DNA of 64,000 bases from Micromonospora_J zhanjiangensis (GTDB lineage Bacteria > Actinomycetota > Actinomycetes > Mycobacteriales > Micromonosporaceae), in assembly GCF_042650605.1 (NCBI RefSeq), contig NZ_JBHSBN010000027.1, forward strand, positions 18,481 through 82,480. Direction: 5' to 3'. The first letter of the stretch is position 1, and every line of letters starts with the position of its first letter. The translations under genes were made by a program, and so were the position numbers. Below the pieces are notes generated by a model. That model had not been told where the DNA came from. It did not search any database and worked only from the letters and a program-made list of their open reading frames with translations. Positions 50,625-59,967 of the stretch are shown here, piece after piece.

Positions 50625-52310
50625 ATGAGTCGCAGCAGACGAGCGAGGGTGCTGGCGGTGGTGTCCGGGGTCGGCCTGGTCATCGCCGGTCTCGTGCCCA
50701 CTGCCACGGCCCAGGCCGGGTCGACGGCGAACCCGGCCGCACCACCGGCGACGATCCAATGGCAGGAGTGCCCGCAGTACTCCGACGAGGTGCTGGACTA
50801 CCTGCGTATCCGCCCGGCGGACCGGGCGAGGTTCCGTGAGTTGTGGGCGCGCACCGACTGCGGCACGGTCAGCGTGCCGTTGGACTACCGCGCCCCGGGC
50901 GGAGAGCAGATCACCATCGCCCTCACCAGGCTGCGCGCGAGCGACCAGGCACACCGGCTGGGCAGCCTGGCGATGAACCCCGGAGGGCCGGGCGGCAGTG
51001 GCTACCTGATGCCGGCCCAGCTGATGCTCACCAACGCGACGACGGCCCGACTCAGCGAGCGGTACGACCTGATCGGCTTCGACCCGCGCGGCATCGGCTA
51101 CAGCACCTCGTACGACTGCCCGTCGGACGGGCCGGGGGCCGGGCCGTCGCCGGTCGGCGGATGGACCAGGGCGACGCTGCGGCAGGCGTACGACCAATGG
51201 GCGGCCCAGGCGGCCCGGTGCTCGTCCGCCAATCCCGCGTTCCTGTCCCAGCTGACAACGGCGAACGTGGCCCGGGACCTGGACCGGATCCGGCAGGCGC
51301 TGGGCGAGGGGCGGATGAGCTACTTCGGGGTCTCGTGGGGCACCCAGCTGGGAGCGGTGTACCGCAGCATGTTCCCGGCGACGATCGGCCGGATGTGGCT
51401 GGACAGCGTGGTGTCCCCGCGCGCGTACGACCTCGCCTACCGGTTCGACGCGTCGGCCCGGGCGACCGAGGAAGGCTTCGCGCTCTTCGCGCGGTGGCTC
51501 GCCGCCCGCAACGACGGGTACGGCCTCGGGGACACCCCGGCAAAGGTGCGGGCCACGGTGCTGGGGATGCGACAGCGGGCGGACGCCCGACCCTGGCGGT
51601 TCTCGGACCTGCCCGTGCCGCTCGACGGCAGCTTCATCTCGTTCCTGGCCTCGGCCCCGAACCTGCACTGGGAACAGGCCGGGCAGATCCTCGTGGCGAT
51701 GCGGACCGCGGTGGACGGTGGTCCCGCGCCGCAACCGGTGCGCGAGGTCGTGGGCGGTCCGTCCGGTCCGCCGCCGCCCCCACCGGCGGGCGCCCCGGAG
51801 CGGGACAACGCCACGGCGGGCCAGGCGTACCTGTGCAACGAGGACACCAGCTCCCGTGACTTCGAGCCGCTGTGGCGCGGGTACCGGACGAACCTCGACC
51901 GGTATCCGGTCACCGGCGACCTGACCGCGCTACGCCCGACCTGTGCCGGGTGGACGCTGCCCGTGCAGTCGTTCCCGCTCCGTCGCAACGGCGCGTCGTT
52001 GCAGATGTCCGGGCACCGGTACGAGGCCTCGACGCCGTACCCCTGGGTGCGGCAGATGCGGGACGCCATCGGCGGTGAGGTGTTCACCGTCGACGACTTC
52101 ATCCACGGTTCCCTGCCGTTCGTGCCGGAGTGCGCGCGGCATCTGGTCGACTATTTCGACACCGGGAGCCCGGACGGTGGATCCTGCCGCGGCGAGCAGC
52201 CCGACGGCGGGACCGCCACCGCCGCGGCGACGGGTCCGGCGCCGTCGGAGCCGACGGTGGGCGGGACACCGTCGGCGGCGGTGCCGTTCTCCTGGCCCGC
52301 CCGCCGGTGA
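50625..52310 (+). CDS. Secreted alpha/beta hydrolase (tripeptidyl aminopeptidase-like)
   Basis: 561 residues with a signal peptide (VSGVGLVIAGLVPTATAQA). Oxyanion/turn MNPGGPGGSGYL, nucleophile elbow YFGVSWGTQLG (GxSxG) near 245, and a late DSVVSPRAYD give the family of secreted actinobacterial tripeptidyl aminopeptidases and related hydrolases. The C-terminal TAP-like part ends in CARHLVDYFDTG. ATG 50625 has GAAGGAGGCC ahead. It probably releases small peptides for uptake. The two-component genes stand divergent, 151 bases away. Confidence 0.85.
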   Translation: MSRSRRARVLAVVSGVGLVIAGLVPTATAQAGSTANPAAPPATIQWQECPQYSDEVLDYLRIRPADRARFRELWARTDCGTVSVPLDYRAPGGEQITIALTRLRASDQAHRLGSLAMNPGGPGGSGYLMPAQLMLTNATTARLSERYDLIGFDPRGIGYSTSYDCPSDGPGAGPSPVGGWTRATLRQAYDQWAAQAARCSSANPAFLSQLTTANVARDLDRIRQALGEGRMSYFGVSWGTQLGAVYRSMFPATIGRMWLDSVVSPRAYDLAYRFDASARATEEGFALFARWLAARNDGYGLGDTPAKVRATVLGMRQRADARPWRFSDLPVPLDGSFISFLASAPNLHWEQAGQILVAMRTAVDGGPAPQPVREVVGGPSGPPPPPPAGAPERDNATAGQAYLCNEDTSSRDFEPLWRGYRTNLDRYPVTGDLTALRPTCAGWTLPVQSFPLRRNGASLQMSGHRYEASTPYPWVRQMRDAIGGEVFTVDDFIHGSLPFVPECARHLVDYFDTGSPDGGSCRGEQPDGGTATAAATGPAPSEPTVGGTPSAAVPFSWPARR

Positions 52311-52387
52311 TTCTGCCGTCCGCCCGGCTCCGGCGCCCGGTCGAGCAGACCGTGCTGCGCGGCTACGCCGTCGGCAGGTAACGAGGA

Positions 52388-52431
52388 ACACCGATGCCCC
52401 CGGTTCCGCCCGGAACCGGGGGCATCGGTGT
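52388..52431 (+). terminator. Strong intrinsic terminator of the hydrolase gene
   Basis: A perfect 20-bp stem (ACACCGATGCCCCC...GGTTCC) with loop GCCC. It begins 77 bases after the stop of the hydrolase. Confidence 0.8.
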
Positions 52432-52556
52432 CTCGGCAGGCCGCGGCCGATTTCGGTGGTCGACGGCGGCTGCCCGGCGGCCACACGCGCATTCGCATTT
52501 CTGGACTCCGTCCCGATGACTGGCGGGGAAGTGGCCGGTGCGCGCATGCTGAAGCG

Positions 52557-53330
52557 GTGACCGTACGCGTGGAGCACGACGGGCCGGTGACCACGGTGGT
52601 CCTCTCCCGGCCGGAGAGTCGCAACGCCGTCGACGGTGCGACGGCGCGGGCCCTGGCGGACGCGTTCCGTTCCTTCGACGCCGACGACCAGGCCAGCGTC
52701 GCCGTGCTCTGGGGCGAGGGCGGCACCTTCTGCTCCGGCGCCGACCTGAAGGCGATCGGCACGGCCCGCGGCAACCGGGTCGAGCCGGAGGGCGACGGCC
52801 CGATGGGGCCGACCCGGATGCGACTGGGCAAGCCGGTGATCGCGGCGATCTCCGGGTACGCGGTGGCCGGCGGGCTGGAACTGGCGCTCTGGTGCGACCT
52901 GCGGGTCGCCGAGTCGGACGCCGTCCTCGGCGTGTTCTGCCGCCGGTTCGGGGTGCCGTTGATCGACGGTGGCACGGTCCGGCTGCCCCGCCTGATCGGA
53001 CAGAGCCGGGCGATGGATCTGATCCTCACCGGGCGTCCGGTGCCGGCGGTCGAGGCGTACGGGATGGGGCTGGTCAACCGGTTGGCACCGCCCGGCGGGG
53101 CCCGTGCGGCGGCCGAGCAGTTGGCCGCCGAGATCGCCGCGTTCCCGCAGACCTGCCTGCGCAACGACCGATTCGCGGTGCTGGCCGGCGAGGGCCTGCC
53201 CGAGGGGGAGGCGATGACCGCCGAACTGGCGTACGGGATGAGTTCGCTCGCCGCCGACGCGGCCGACGGTGCTGCCCGGTTCGCGTCCGGCGTGGGTCGG
53301 CACGGCGCTCCCGCCGGCGCGACCGACTGA
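52557..53330 (+). CDS. Enoyl-CoA hydratase/isomerase family protein
   Basis: 257 residues. LSRPESRNAVD, FCSGADLKAIG and SGYAVAGGLELALWCDLRV mark the crotonase fold. At the second catalytic position the sequence reads FCRRFGVPLIDGGTVRLPRLIG; the usual Glu is replaced (GV), which is common in members that are not simple hydratases. No CoA partner genes are beside it. Start GTG 52557. The surrounding gene order gives no pathway. Confidence 0.85.
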   Translation: MTVRVEHDGPVTTVVLSRPESRNAVDGATARALADAFRSFDADDQASVAVLWGEGGTFCSGADLKAIGTARGNRVEPEGDGPMGPTRMRLGKPVIAAISGYAVAGGLELALWCDLRVAESDAVLGVFCRRFGVPLIDGGTVRLPRLIGQSRAMDLILTGRPVPAVEAYGMGLVNRLAPPGGARAAAEQLAAEIAAFPQTCLRNDRFAVLAGEGLPEGEAMTAELAYGMSSLAADAADGAARFASGVGRHGAPAGATD

Positions 53331-53344
53331 CCGGCCCAGCCGTA

Positions 53345-53374
53345 CCGGTCCGGCCGGTCATCCGGCCGGACCGG
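53345..53374. terminator. Hairpin between convergent crotonase and flavoprotein genes
   Basis: CCGGTCCGGCCGG and CCGGCCGGACCGG pair perfectly over 13 bp with loop TCAT. Confidence 0.7.
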
Positions 53375-53382
53375 GCGGGCCG

Positions 53383-54747
53383 TCACCTGACGTTGCGCAG
53401 GGCGTCCTCGATCGCCCGGTGGAAGGTCGGGTACGCGTAGATCATGTTGCGCAGCCTGTCGAGCGGTACCTCGGCGTGCACGGCCACGGTGAGCCAGCCG
53501 AGCACCTCGCCGCCGACCGGCCCGGCCGAGGTGGCGCCGACCAGCACGTCCCGGTCGGCGTCCACGATCAGCTTGACGAACCCGGCGTTGCCGGCCTTGT
53601 GGATCCAACCCCGGGCCGAGCTGGCCAGGTCGGTGTGTCCGATCCGGACGGTCAGGCCGCGGTCGCGGGCCTGCCGTTCGGTCAGCCCGACCGCGCCGAT
53701 CTCCGGGTCGGTGAAGGTCACCCGGGACAGCGCCCGGTAGTCGGCGCCCGGCCCGCCCCGGCCGAGGATGTCCCGGATCGCCACGCCGGCCTGGTACATC
53801 GCGACGTGGGTGAACGCGCCGTGTCCGGTGACGTCGCCGACGGCCCAGATCCCGTCGGCCACCCGCATCCGGTCGTCGGTGGTCAGGGTCCGGGCCCGTG
53901 GGTCCAGGCCCACCGTGTCCAGGCCCAGGTCGGTCAGGTCGGACCGGCGCCCGGTGGCCACCAGCAGCCGTTCGCCGGTGGCCGAACCGCCGCCGGCCAG
54001 CCGTACGGTGAAGGTCTGCCCGTCGTGCTCGACCCGCTCGGCGCGGGCGTTCGTGCGGAGCCGTACGCCGTCGTCGGTCAACGCGGCGGCGACCAGGGCG
54101 GACGACTCCGGTTCCTCCAGCGCCAGCACCCGGTCGCTGCCCTCGATCACCTCGACCCGTACGCCGAACCGGGCGAACACCTGGGTCAGCTCCAGCCCGA
54201 TCGCGCCGCCGCCGAGCACGAGCAGCGAGCGCGGCAGCTCGGTCACCTCGATCGCCTGCCGGTTGGTCCAGTACGGCGTGCCGGCCAGGCCGTCGATCGG
54301 CGGCACCGCGGGTGCGCTGCCGGTGCCCAGGACGACCGCCCGGCCGGCCTGGAAGACCTGGTCGCCGACGGCCACCCGGCCCGGGCCGACCAACCGACCG
54401 TAGCCGCGGACGAACCGGCCGCCCTTGTCGGTGAACCGGTCCACGGCCACCTTGTCGTCCCAGTCGTCGGTGGCCTCCTCGCGGATCCGGGTGGCCACCA
54501 TCGACCAGTCCGGGGTGGCGGCGGCGTGCCCCGCCAGCTCGTCCACCCGGCGCGTCTCGGCCAGCGCGTTGGCCGCCCGGATCATCATCTTGCTCGGGAT
54601 GCAGCCCCAGTACGGACACTCGCCGCCGACCAGGTTGCCCTCGATGCCGACCACCGACAGGCCCGCCTCGGCCAGCTTCCCGGCCACCTCCTCGCCGCCG
54701 ACACCCAGTCCGACGACGACCACGTCCACCCGCTGCGCCTCAGTCAC
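53383..54747 (-). CDS. FAD-dependent pyridine-nucleotide disulfide oxidoreductase
   Basis: 454 residues of the dihydrolipoamide dehydrogenase/mercuric reductase group. FAD site VVVGLGVGGEEVA, redox disulfide GGECPYWGCIPSK, NAD(P) site LLVLGGGAIGLELTQVF and the dimer domain (VTFTDPEIGAVGLT, YPTFHRAIEDAL) are all present. The C-terminal HP-type catalytic His-Glu appears as YPTFHRAIED. The substrate is uncertain; mycothione, dihydrolipoamide and others are possible. It is in line with, and 51 bases from, the photolyase gene. Confidence 0.88.
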   Translation of the reverse strand: MTEAQRVDVVVVGLGVGGEEVAGKLAEAGLSVVGIEGNLVGGECPYWGCIPSKMMIRAANALAETRRVDELAGHAAATPDWSMVATRIREEATDDWDDKVAVDRFTDKGGRFVRGYGRLVGPGRVAVGDQVFQAGRAVVLGTGSAPAVPPIDGLAGTPYWTNRQAIEVTELPRSLLVLGGGAIGLELTQVFARFGVRVEVIEGSDRVLALEEPESSALVAAALTDDGVRLRTNARAERVEHDGQTFTVRLAGGGSATGERLLVATGRRSDLTDLGLDTVGLDPRARTLTTDDRMRVADGIWAVGDVTGHGAFTHVAMYQAGVAIRDILGRGGPGADYRALSRVTFTDPEIGAVGLTERQARDRGLTVRIGHTDLASSARGWIHKAGNAGFVKLIVDADRDVLVGATSAGPVGGEVLGWLTVAVHAEVPLDRLRNMIYAYPTFHRAIEDALRNVR

Positions 54748-54798
54748 CCGCCCAGCATTCCCCAGAAGATCGCCACCGACCAGGGCTGCTGGTCCCGG

Positions 54799-56124
54799 TC
54801 AGCGGAGCCAGGCGGGTTCGGCGCCGGCGGGTTCCAGCGGCGGCGGGTAGTCCAGCGTGCGGCGCAGCGCCGGAGGCAGCCGCCACGGCTGGTGGACCGC
54901 CTTGCCCGCGACCGCCGCGAGTTCCGGGACGTACCGGCGGACGTAGTCACCGTCCGGGTCGTAGCGTTCGGCCTGCCGGATCGGGTTGAAGCCGCGGTGC
55001 GGTCGGGTGTCGAAGCCGGCACCGGCCACCCACTGCCAGTTGCCGGAGTTGTTCGGCACGTCCCCGTCGACCAGCCACCGGTCGAACACCCGCAGCCCCG
55101 ATCGCCAGTCCAGCCGCAGGTACTTGGTCAGGAAGGCCCCGGCGATCAACCGGGCTCGGTTGTGCATCCAGCCCTCGGCGTGCAGTTGCCGCATCCCGGC
55201 GTCCACCACCGGCACGCCGGTCCGGCCATCCGCCCAGGCGGTGAACGCGTCGTCGTCGGTGCGCCAGTCGTCCGCCGCCCGGGCGCGCAGCGCCTCGGTG
55301 GCGAGGCCGGGCCGGGCCAGTGCCACCTGGTAGTAGAAGTCGCGCCAGCACACCTGCCGGACGAACGGCCCGTCCCGGTCGCCGACCGCCCGGGCCACGG
55401 CCAGCGGGGACAGACAGCCGAACCGCAGGTACGGGCTCAGGTGCGAGGTGCCGTCGCCGGCCAGGTCGTCGTGCCGGTCGCCGTACCCGGGTGCCAGCCG
55501 GGCGAAGCGGCGCAACCGGTCCCGGCCGGCCCCCGCGCCGCCGGGCACCACGTGCGGAGAGTCGCCGGCGGGTGGCGCGGGCAGGTCACCGACGCGGATC
55601 CCGGCCGGCAGCCGGATCCGGTCCGGCGTGGCCACCTCGGCCCGCCAGTCGGCGGCCAACCAGGCCCGGTGGTACGGGGTGAAGACCTTGAAGTGGTCGC
55701 CGCCGCCGGACGGGCGCAGCGCGCCCGGGTCGACCACGGTGACCCCGGGGAAGATCCGTAGCGACATCCGGTGCCGGTCGCACTCGGCCCGCAGCCGCCG
55801 TTCCCGGGCCCGCGCGTAGCGGCTCACGTCCCCGGCCACCGCCACGCCCTCCGCGTCGAACTCCCGGGCCAGCCGAATCGTCTCGGCGACCGGGTCACCG
55901 TGCCGCAGCACCAGGTCGCCGCCGAGGTCGCGCAGCGCCGCGCGCAGGTCGGCCAGGCACTCGTGCAGGAACCGGTCCCGGTTGGCCGACCGGCCGGCCA
56001 GGCCGGGATCGAGCACGAACAGTGGCACCACCCGTTCGAAGCCGGCGCAGGCCGCCGCGAGTGCCGGGTTGTCCCGTACCCGCAGGTCGCGGGTGAACAG
56101 CACGACCGCGGTCCGACCGGTCAT
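54799..56124 (-). CDS. phr: Deoxyribodipyrimidine photolyase
   Basis: 441 residues. LFTRDLRVRDNPAL at the N-terminus, FAD-binding WRDFYYQVALARP, EGWMHNRARLI and NNSGNWQWVAGAGFDTRP, with Trp positions of the electron chain, show a CPD photolyase. It repairs UV-induced pyrimidine dimers using light. Position: overlaps crtB by 4 bases (ATGA), so expression is joined to the carotenoid genes, which are also photoprotective. Confidence 0.92.
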   Translation of the reverse strand: MTGRTAVVLFTRDLRVRDNPALAAACAGFERVVPLFVLDPGLAGRSANRDRFLHECLADLRAALRDLGGDLVLRHGDPVAETIRLAREFDAEGVAVAGDVSRYARARERRLRAECDRHRMSLRIFPGVTVVDPGALRPSGGGDHFKVFTPYHRAWLAADWRAEVATPDRIRLPAGIRVGDLPAPPAGDSPHVVPGGAGAGRDRLRRFARLAPGYGDRHDDLAGDGTSHLSPYLRFGCLSPLAVARAVGDRDGPFVRQVCWRDFYYQVALARPGLATEALRARAADDWRTDDDAFTAWADGRTGVPVVDAGMRQLHAEGWMHNRARLIAGAFLTKYLRLDWRSGLRVFDRWLVDGDVPNNSGNWQWVAGAGFDTRPHRGFNPIRQAERYDPDGDYVRRYVPELAAVAGKAVHQPWRLPPALRRTLDYPPPLEPAGAEPAWLR

Positions 56125-57161
56125 CCCGACAACTCCCGGCCGTCGCGGCGCTTCACGGCCGGCTCGACGACCGACCCGGACCGGTCGGCGGTCGGCTCGG
56201 GCCGGGGGTCCGCGGTCCGGCGCCGCGCGCGGTCCGCCGCCCGGTCGTCGGGGGCGATCGCCGGCCCGGGTACGACCACCGGGGTGCCCGTCGGGGTGAC
56301 CAGTGCCCGACCGGCGACGGCGGCCCGACGGGCCCGGGGCACCACCGCGCGCCGGACGAACACGTCGTAGTCGGCGGCGGCGACCTCGTCCAGGATGCCG
56401 CCGTACAGCGCGTACGCGGTGCGCATGCAGGCCTGCGAGGCGGGGGAGAGCAGCACGATCCCGGGGGCCGCGGCGGCGTAGTGGGCCTGGGCGCGGGTCA
56501 CCTCGTACTCGATGAGGTCCTTGATCCGGGGGGTGGCCGCGCCCCGGGCGGCGGCGGCGACCAGGTCGTCCCGGGTGACGCCGAACGCGGCCAGGTCCTC
56601 GTCGGGCAGGTAGGTGCGGCCGCGGTCGAGGTCCTCGGCGACGTCCCGGATGAAGTTGGTGAGCTGGAAGGCGAAGCCGAGTTGGCGGGCCGGCTCCCGG
56701 GCTGCGGCCGGGTCGGAGCTGCCCAGGATCGGCAGCATCATGGTGCCGATGACGGCGGCCGAGCCCTCCATGTAGTCGAGCAGGTCGTCGTAGCCGGCGT
56801 ACGACCCGACGGTGAGGTCCATCGCCATGCTGCGCAGGAACGCCGCGAAGTCGGCCCGGTCCAGGTCGAAGACCGCGATGGTGTGCAGCACCGCGGGCAG
56901 CAGCGGGTCGTCCACCGGCTCGCCGTGCAGGCCGGCCAGGAACCGGTCGGACCAGTCGGCGAGCAGGGCGGCCCGGTCGGCGGGGGGAAGGTCCTCGGTG
57001 CGGTCGACGATCTCGTCGGCGTACCGGGTGAAGCCGTACAGGGCGTGCACATGTCGGCGTTTCCATGCGGGCAGCAGCCGGGTAGCGAGATAGTAGGTGC
57101 GGCCGTGCCGTTTGTGCAGCTCACGGCAGCGTTCATAAGCCTCGGTGAGATCGGTGTCCAC
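56121..57161 (-). CDS. crtB: Phytoene synthase
   Basis: 346 residues. YYLATRLLPAWKRRHVHALY, the first Asp-rich motif RYADEIVD and the second RDVAEDLDRGRTYLP (in QLTNFIRDVAEDLDRG) are the hallmark of squalene/phytoene synthases. It joins two GGPP molecules into phytoene. The C-terminal 50 residues are Arg/Pro-rich and outside the family. GTG 57161 has GGGAGGGGCC ahead. It diverges from crtE across 65 bases. Confidence 0.93.
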   Translation of the reverse strand: MDTDLTEAYERCRELHKRHGRTYYLATRLLPAWKRRHVHALYGFTRYADEIVDRTEDLPPADRAALLADWSDRFLAGLHGEPVDDPLLPAVLHTIAVFDLDRADFAAFLRSMAMDLTVGSYAGYDDLLDYMEGSAAVIGTMMLPILGSSDPAAAREPARQLGFAFQLTNFIRDVAEDLDRGRTYLPDEDLAAFGVTRDDLVAAAARGAATPRIKDLIEYEVTRAQAHYAAAAPGIVLLSPASQACMRTAYALYGGILDEVAAADYDVFVRRAVVPRARRAAVAGRALVTPTGTPVVVPGPAIAPDDRAADRARRRTADPRPEPTADRSGSVVEPAVKRRDGRELSG

Positions 57162-57213
57162 CGGCCCCTCCCTGGAATTCGACGCACCAATCGACGCAAT
57201 GATTACCTTAGGG

Positions 57214-57219
57214 TACGCT
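57214..57219 (+). promoter_or_regulatory. Candidate -10 element of crtE, leaderless arrangement
   Basis: TACGCT lies 7 bases before GTG 57227; TCGACG at 57191-57196 (17-base spacer) is a possible -35. The gap to crtB is only 65 bases, so both promoters share it. Confidence 0.55.
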
Positions 57220-57226
57220 CGACCGC

Positions 57227-58453
57227 GTGGCCAACGACGCAGTTGCGGGCGACGCGCTCCCCAAGGCGCGGACGCCACCGCCGGGGATCGGCGAGGTCGG
57301 CCCGCAGGTCCTGACCACGTTCACCGGCGACCTGCGGGCCGCCGTGGAGGGCACCCTCGCCGCGTTCCTGTCCGGCCAGATCGACGCACTCGCCGAGATC
57401 GACCCGGCGGCCGGTGACTTCGCCCGGACCGCGCGCGACTGCGTGCTGGCCGGCGGCAAGCGGATCCGCCCGACCTTCGCCTACTGGGGCTGGCGTGGCG
57501 TGGTCGGCGGGCACGAGCCGGTCGGCCCGGTGCTGCCGGCCCTGGCCGCCCTGGAGTTGCTGCACACCTTCGCGCTGGTGCACGACGACGTGATGGACGC
57601 CTCCGCCACCCGGCGCGGCCGGCCCACCGCACACCGCATCCTCGCCGCTCAGCACATCGCGGCCCGCCAGACCGGTGACGCGGACCGGTTCGGCGAGGCC
57701 GCCGCGGTGCTCGTCGGCGATCTCTGCCTGGTCTGGGCCGACCGGATGATGTCGCACGCGGGCGTGCCGGCCGCCACCCAGTTGGAGGCGCGCCGGTGCT
57801 ACGACCAAATGCGGATCGAGACCGTCGCCGGGCAGTACCTGGACGTCCTCAGCGAGACCGACGCGCGGCGCTGGTCGCTGGACCGGGCGCTGCGGGTGGC
57901 CCGCTACAAGACCGCCAGCTACACCGTGCAACGGCCGCTGCTGTTCGGGGCGGCCCTGGCCGAGTTGCGCCGGGACGGACCGCTGACCGCCGCCTACAGC
58001 CGGTACGGGATCGCCGTGGGCGAGGCGTTCCAACTCCGTGACGACCTGCTCGGCGTCTTCGGCGACCCGACCACCACCGGCAAGCCGGCCGGTGACGACC
58101 TGCGCAGCGGCAAGCCGACGGCGCTGCTGATGCTGGCCCGGGAACTGGCCACCACCGGCCAGCGGGCGGTGCTGGACCGGATCCGGCCGGCCGGGCCGGG
58201 AGCCGGCGCGGGGGGGCCGGTCGAGGACGGCGCGGCCGGGCCGGGAGCCGGCGCGACCGGCGGGGTCGGGAACGACGTGGTCGCGGGCGTGGCCGAGGTG
58301 GTGGCCGCCACCGGGGCGGTCGAGCTGATCGAGAGAATGATCGAGGACCGGGTGGCCGACGCGCTGACCGCGCTGGACACCGCTCCCATGGACCAGATCG
58401 CCCGGCAGGCGCTCACCGATCTCGCCGTGACGGCGACCCATCGGCGAGCCTGA
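57227..58453 (+). CDS. crtE: Polyprenyl diphosphate (geranylgeranyl) synthase
   Basis: 408 residues. First Asp-rich motif HDDVMDAS near 125, second LRDDLLGVFGD near 270, and GGKRIRPTFAYWG at the start show a trans-prenyltransferase; it provides GGPP for the phytoene synthase. A Gly/Ala/Pro-rich insert of about 30 residues (near 325-350) is not part of the usual fold. The GTG start is backed by the leaderless -10. Confidence 0.92.
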   Translation: MANDAVAGDALPKARTPPPGIGEVGPQVLTTFTGDLRAAVEGTLAAFLSGQIDALAEIDPAAGDFARTARDCVLAGGKRIRPTFAYWGWRGVVGGHEPVGPVLPALAALELLHTFALVHDDVMDASATRRGRPTAHRILAAQHIAARQTGDADRFGEAAAVLVGDLCLVWADRMMSHAGVPAATQLEARRCYDQMRIETVAGQYLDVLSETDARRWSLDRALRVARYKTASYTVQRPLLFGAALAELRRDGPLTAAYSRYGIAVGEAFQLRDDLLGVFGDPTTTGKPAGDDLRSGKPTALLMLARELATTGQRAVLDRIRPAGPGAGAGGPVEDGAAGPGAGATGGVGNDVVAGVAEVVAATGAVELIERMIEDRVADALTALDTAPMDQIARQALTDLAVTATHRRA

Positions 58454-58482
58454 GCCGGACGACCGCACAGGAGGTGAGAGGC

Positions 58483-59967
58483 GTGCGAACGGTTACCGGA
58501 CGCACCGACCGGGTGGTCGTCGTCGGCGCCGGACTCGGCGGACTGGCCTGCGCGCTGCACCTGGCCGGCGCCGGCCGGCAGGTCACCGTGCTGGAGCGGG
58601 AGCCGGTCCCCGGCGGTCGCGCCGGCCGGCTGAGCCTCGACGGGTACGAGTTCGACACCGGGCCCACCGTGCTCACCATGCCCGAGCTGATCGCCGAGGC
58701 GCTCGGCGCGGTGGGCGAGGAGGTGTCCGACTGGCTCGACCTCACCCCGCTGGATCCCGCCTACCGGGCGTACTACCCGGACGGGTCGACGCTGGACGTG
58801 CTCACCGACACGGTCCGGATGGCCGCCGAGATCTCCCGGGTCTGCGGCCCGAAGGAGGCCGACGGCTACCTGCGCTTCGTCGACTTCGCCCGGCACCTGT
58901 GGCGGTTGGAGCGGGCCGACTTCATCGACCGCAACCTGGACGCCCCGACCGACCTGATCACCGCCAACCTGCTGCGGCTGGTCACCGCGGGCGCGTTCCG
59001 CCGGCTGCAGACCAAGATCAACCAGTTCTTCGCCGACCCGCGCACCCGGCGGATCTTCTCCTTCCAGGCCATGTACGCCGGCCTGGCCCCGCACGACGCG
59101 CTGGCCATCTACGCCGTCATCGCCTACCTCGACTCGGTCGCCGGGGTGTCCTTCCCCCGCGGCGGCATCCACGCCGTCTCCCGGGCGCTGGCCGGTGCCG
59201 CCGAGAAGCACGGGGTGCAGATCCGCTACGGCACCACCGTCGAGCGGGTGGAGACCTCGGCCGGCCGGGCCACCGGCGTACGGACCACCGACGGTGAGCG
59301 GGTCGACGCCGACGTGGTGGTGCTCAATCCCGACCTGCCGGTCGCCTGTCGCGACCTGCTGCCGGCCACGCGCCGGCCGCGCCGGTTGACCTACTCGCCG
59401 TCCTGTGTGGTGCTGCACATCGGGTCGCGGCAGGCGTACTCGAAGATCGCCCATCACAACATCCACTTCGGCCGGCCCTGGAAGGGCACCTTCGCCGAGG
59501 TGATCAAGCGGGGTGAGTTGATGTCCGACCCGTCCCTGCTGGTCACCAACCCGAGCCGGACCGACCCGTCGGTGGCGCCGGCCGGCCGGCAGAGCTACTA
59601 CGTGCTCGCCCCCGTACCGAACCTGGACCGGGGCCGGCTGGACTGGCGGGGCGGCCTGGCCCAGCGGTACGCCGACGAGCTGAAACACACCCTGGAGGCG
59701 CGCGGGTACGTCGGGTTCGCCGACGCGGTCGAGGTGGAGCGGATCGTCACGCCGGCCGATTGGGCGGACGCCGGGATGGCCGCCGGTACGCCGTTCGCCG
59801 CCGCGCACAGCCTCCTCCAGACCGGCCCGTTCCGCCCCGGTAACCTGCACCGGGAGTTGTCCAACGTGGTCTTCGTCGGATCCGGCACCCAGCCGGGCGT
59901 GGGGGTGCCGATGGTGTTGATCTCCGGCAAGCTCGCCGCCGGTCGGATCACCGGGACGTCGCGATGA
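58483..59967 (+). CDS. crtI: Phytoene desaturase
   Basis: 494 residues. The FAD-binding VVVVGAGLGGLACALHLA at the N-terminus, VPGGRAGRLSLDGYEFDTG, and the C-terminal VVFVGSGTQPGVGVPMVLIS are diagnostic for CrtI. It turns phytoene into lycopene. GTG 58483 lies 8 bases after AGGAGG; an alternative GTG 58474 is possible. It overlaps idi by 4 bases (ATGA). Confidence 0.94.
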   Translation: MRTVTGRTDRVVVVGAGLGGLACALHLAGAGRQVTVLEREPVPGGRAGRLSLDGYEFDTGPTVLTMPELIAEALGAVGEEVSDWLDLTPLDPAYRAYYPDGSTLDVLTDTVRMAAEISRVCGPKEADGYLRFVDFARHLWRLERADFIDRNLDAPTDLITANLLRLVTAGAFRRLQTKINQFFADPRTRRIFSFQAMYAGLAPHDALAIYAVIAYLDSVAGVSFPRGGIHAVSRALAGAAEKHGVQIRYGTTVERVETSAGRATGVRTTDGERVDADVVVLNPDLPVACRDLLPATRRPRRLTYSPSCVVLHIGSRQAYSKIAHHNIHFGRPWKGTFAEVIKRGELMSDPSLLVTNPSRTDPSVAPAGRQSYYVLAPVPNLDRGRLDWRGGLAQRYADELKHTLEARGYVGFADAVEVERIVTPADWADAGMAAGTPFAAAHSLLQTGPFRPGNLHRELSNVVFVGSGTQPGVGVPMVLISGKLAAGRITGTSR

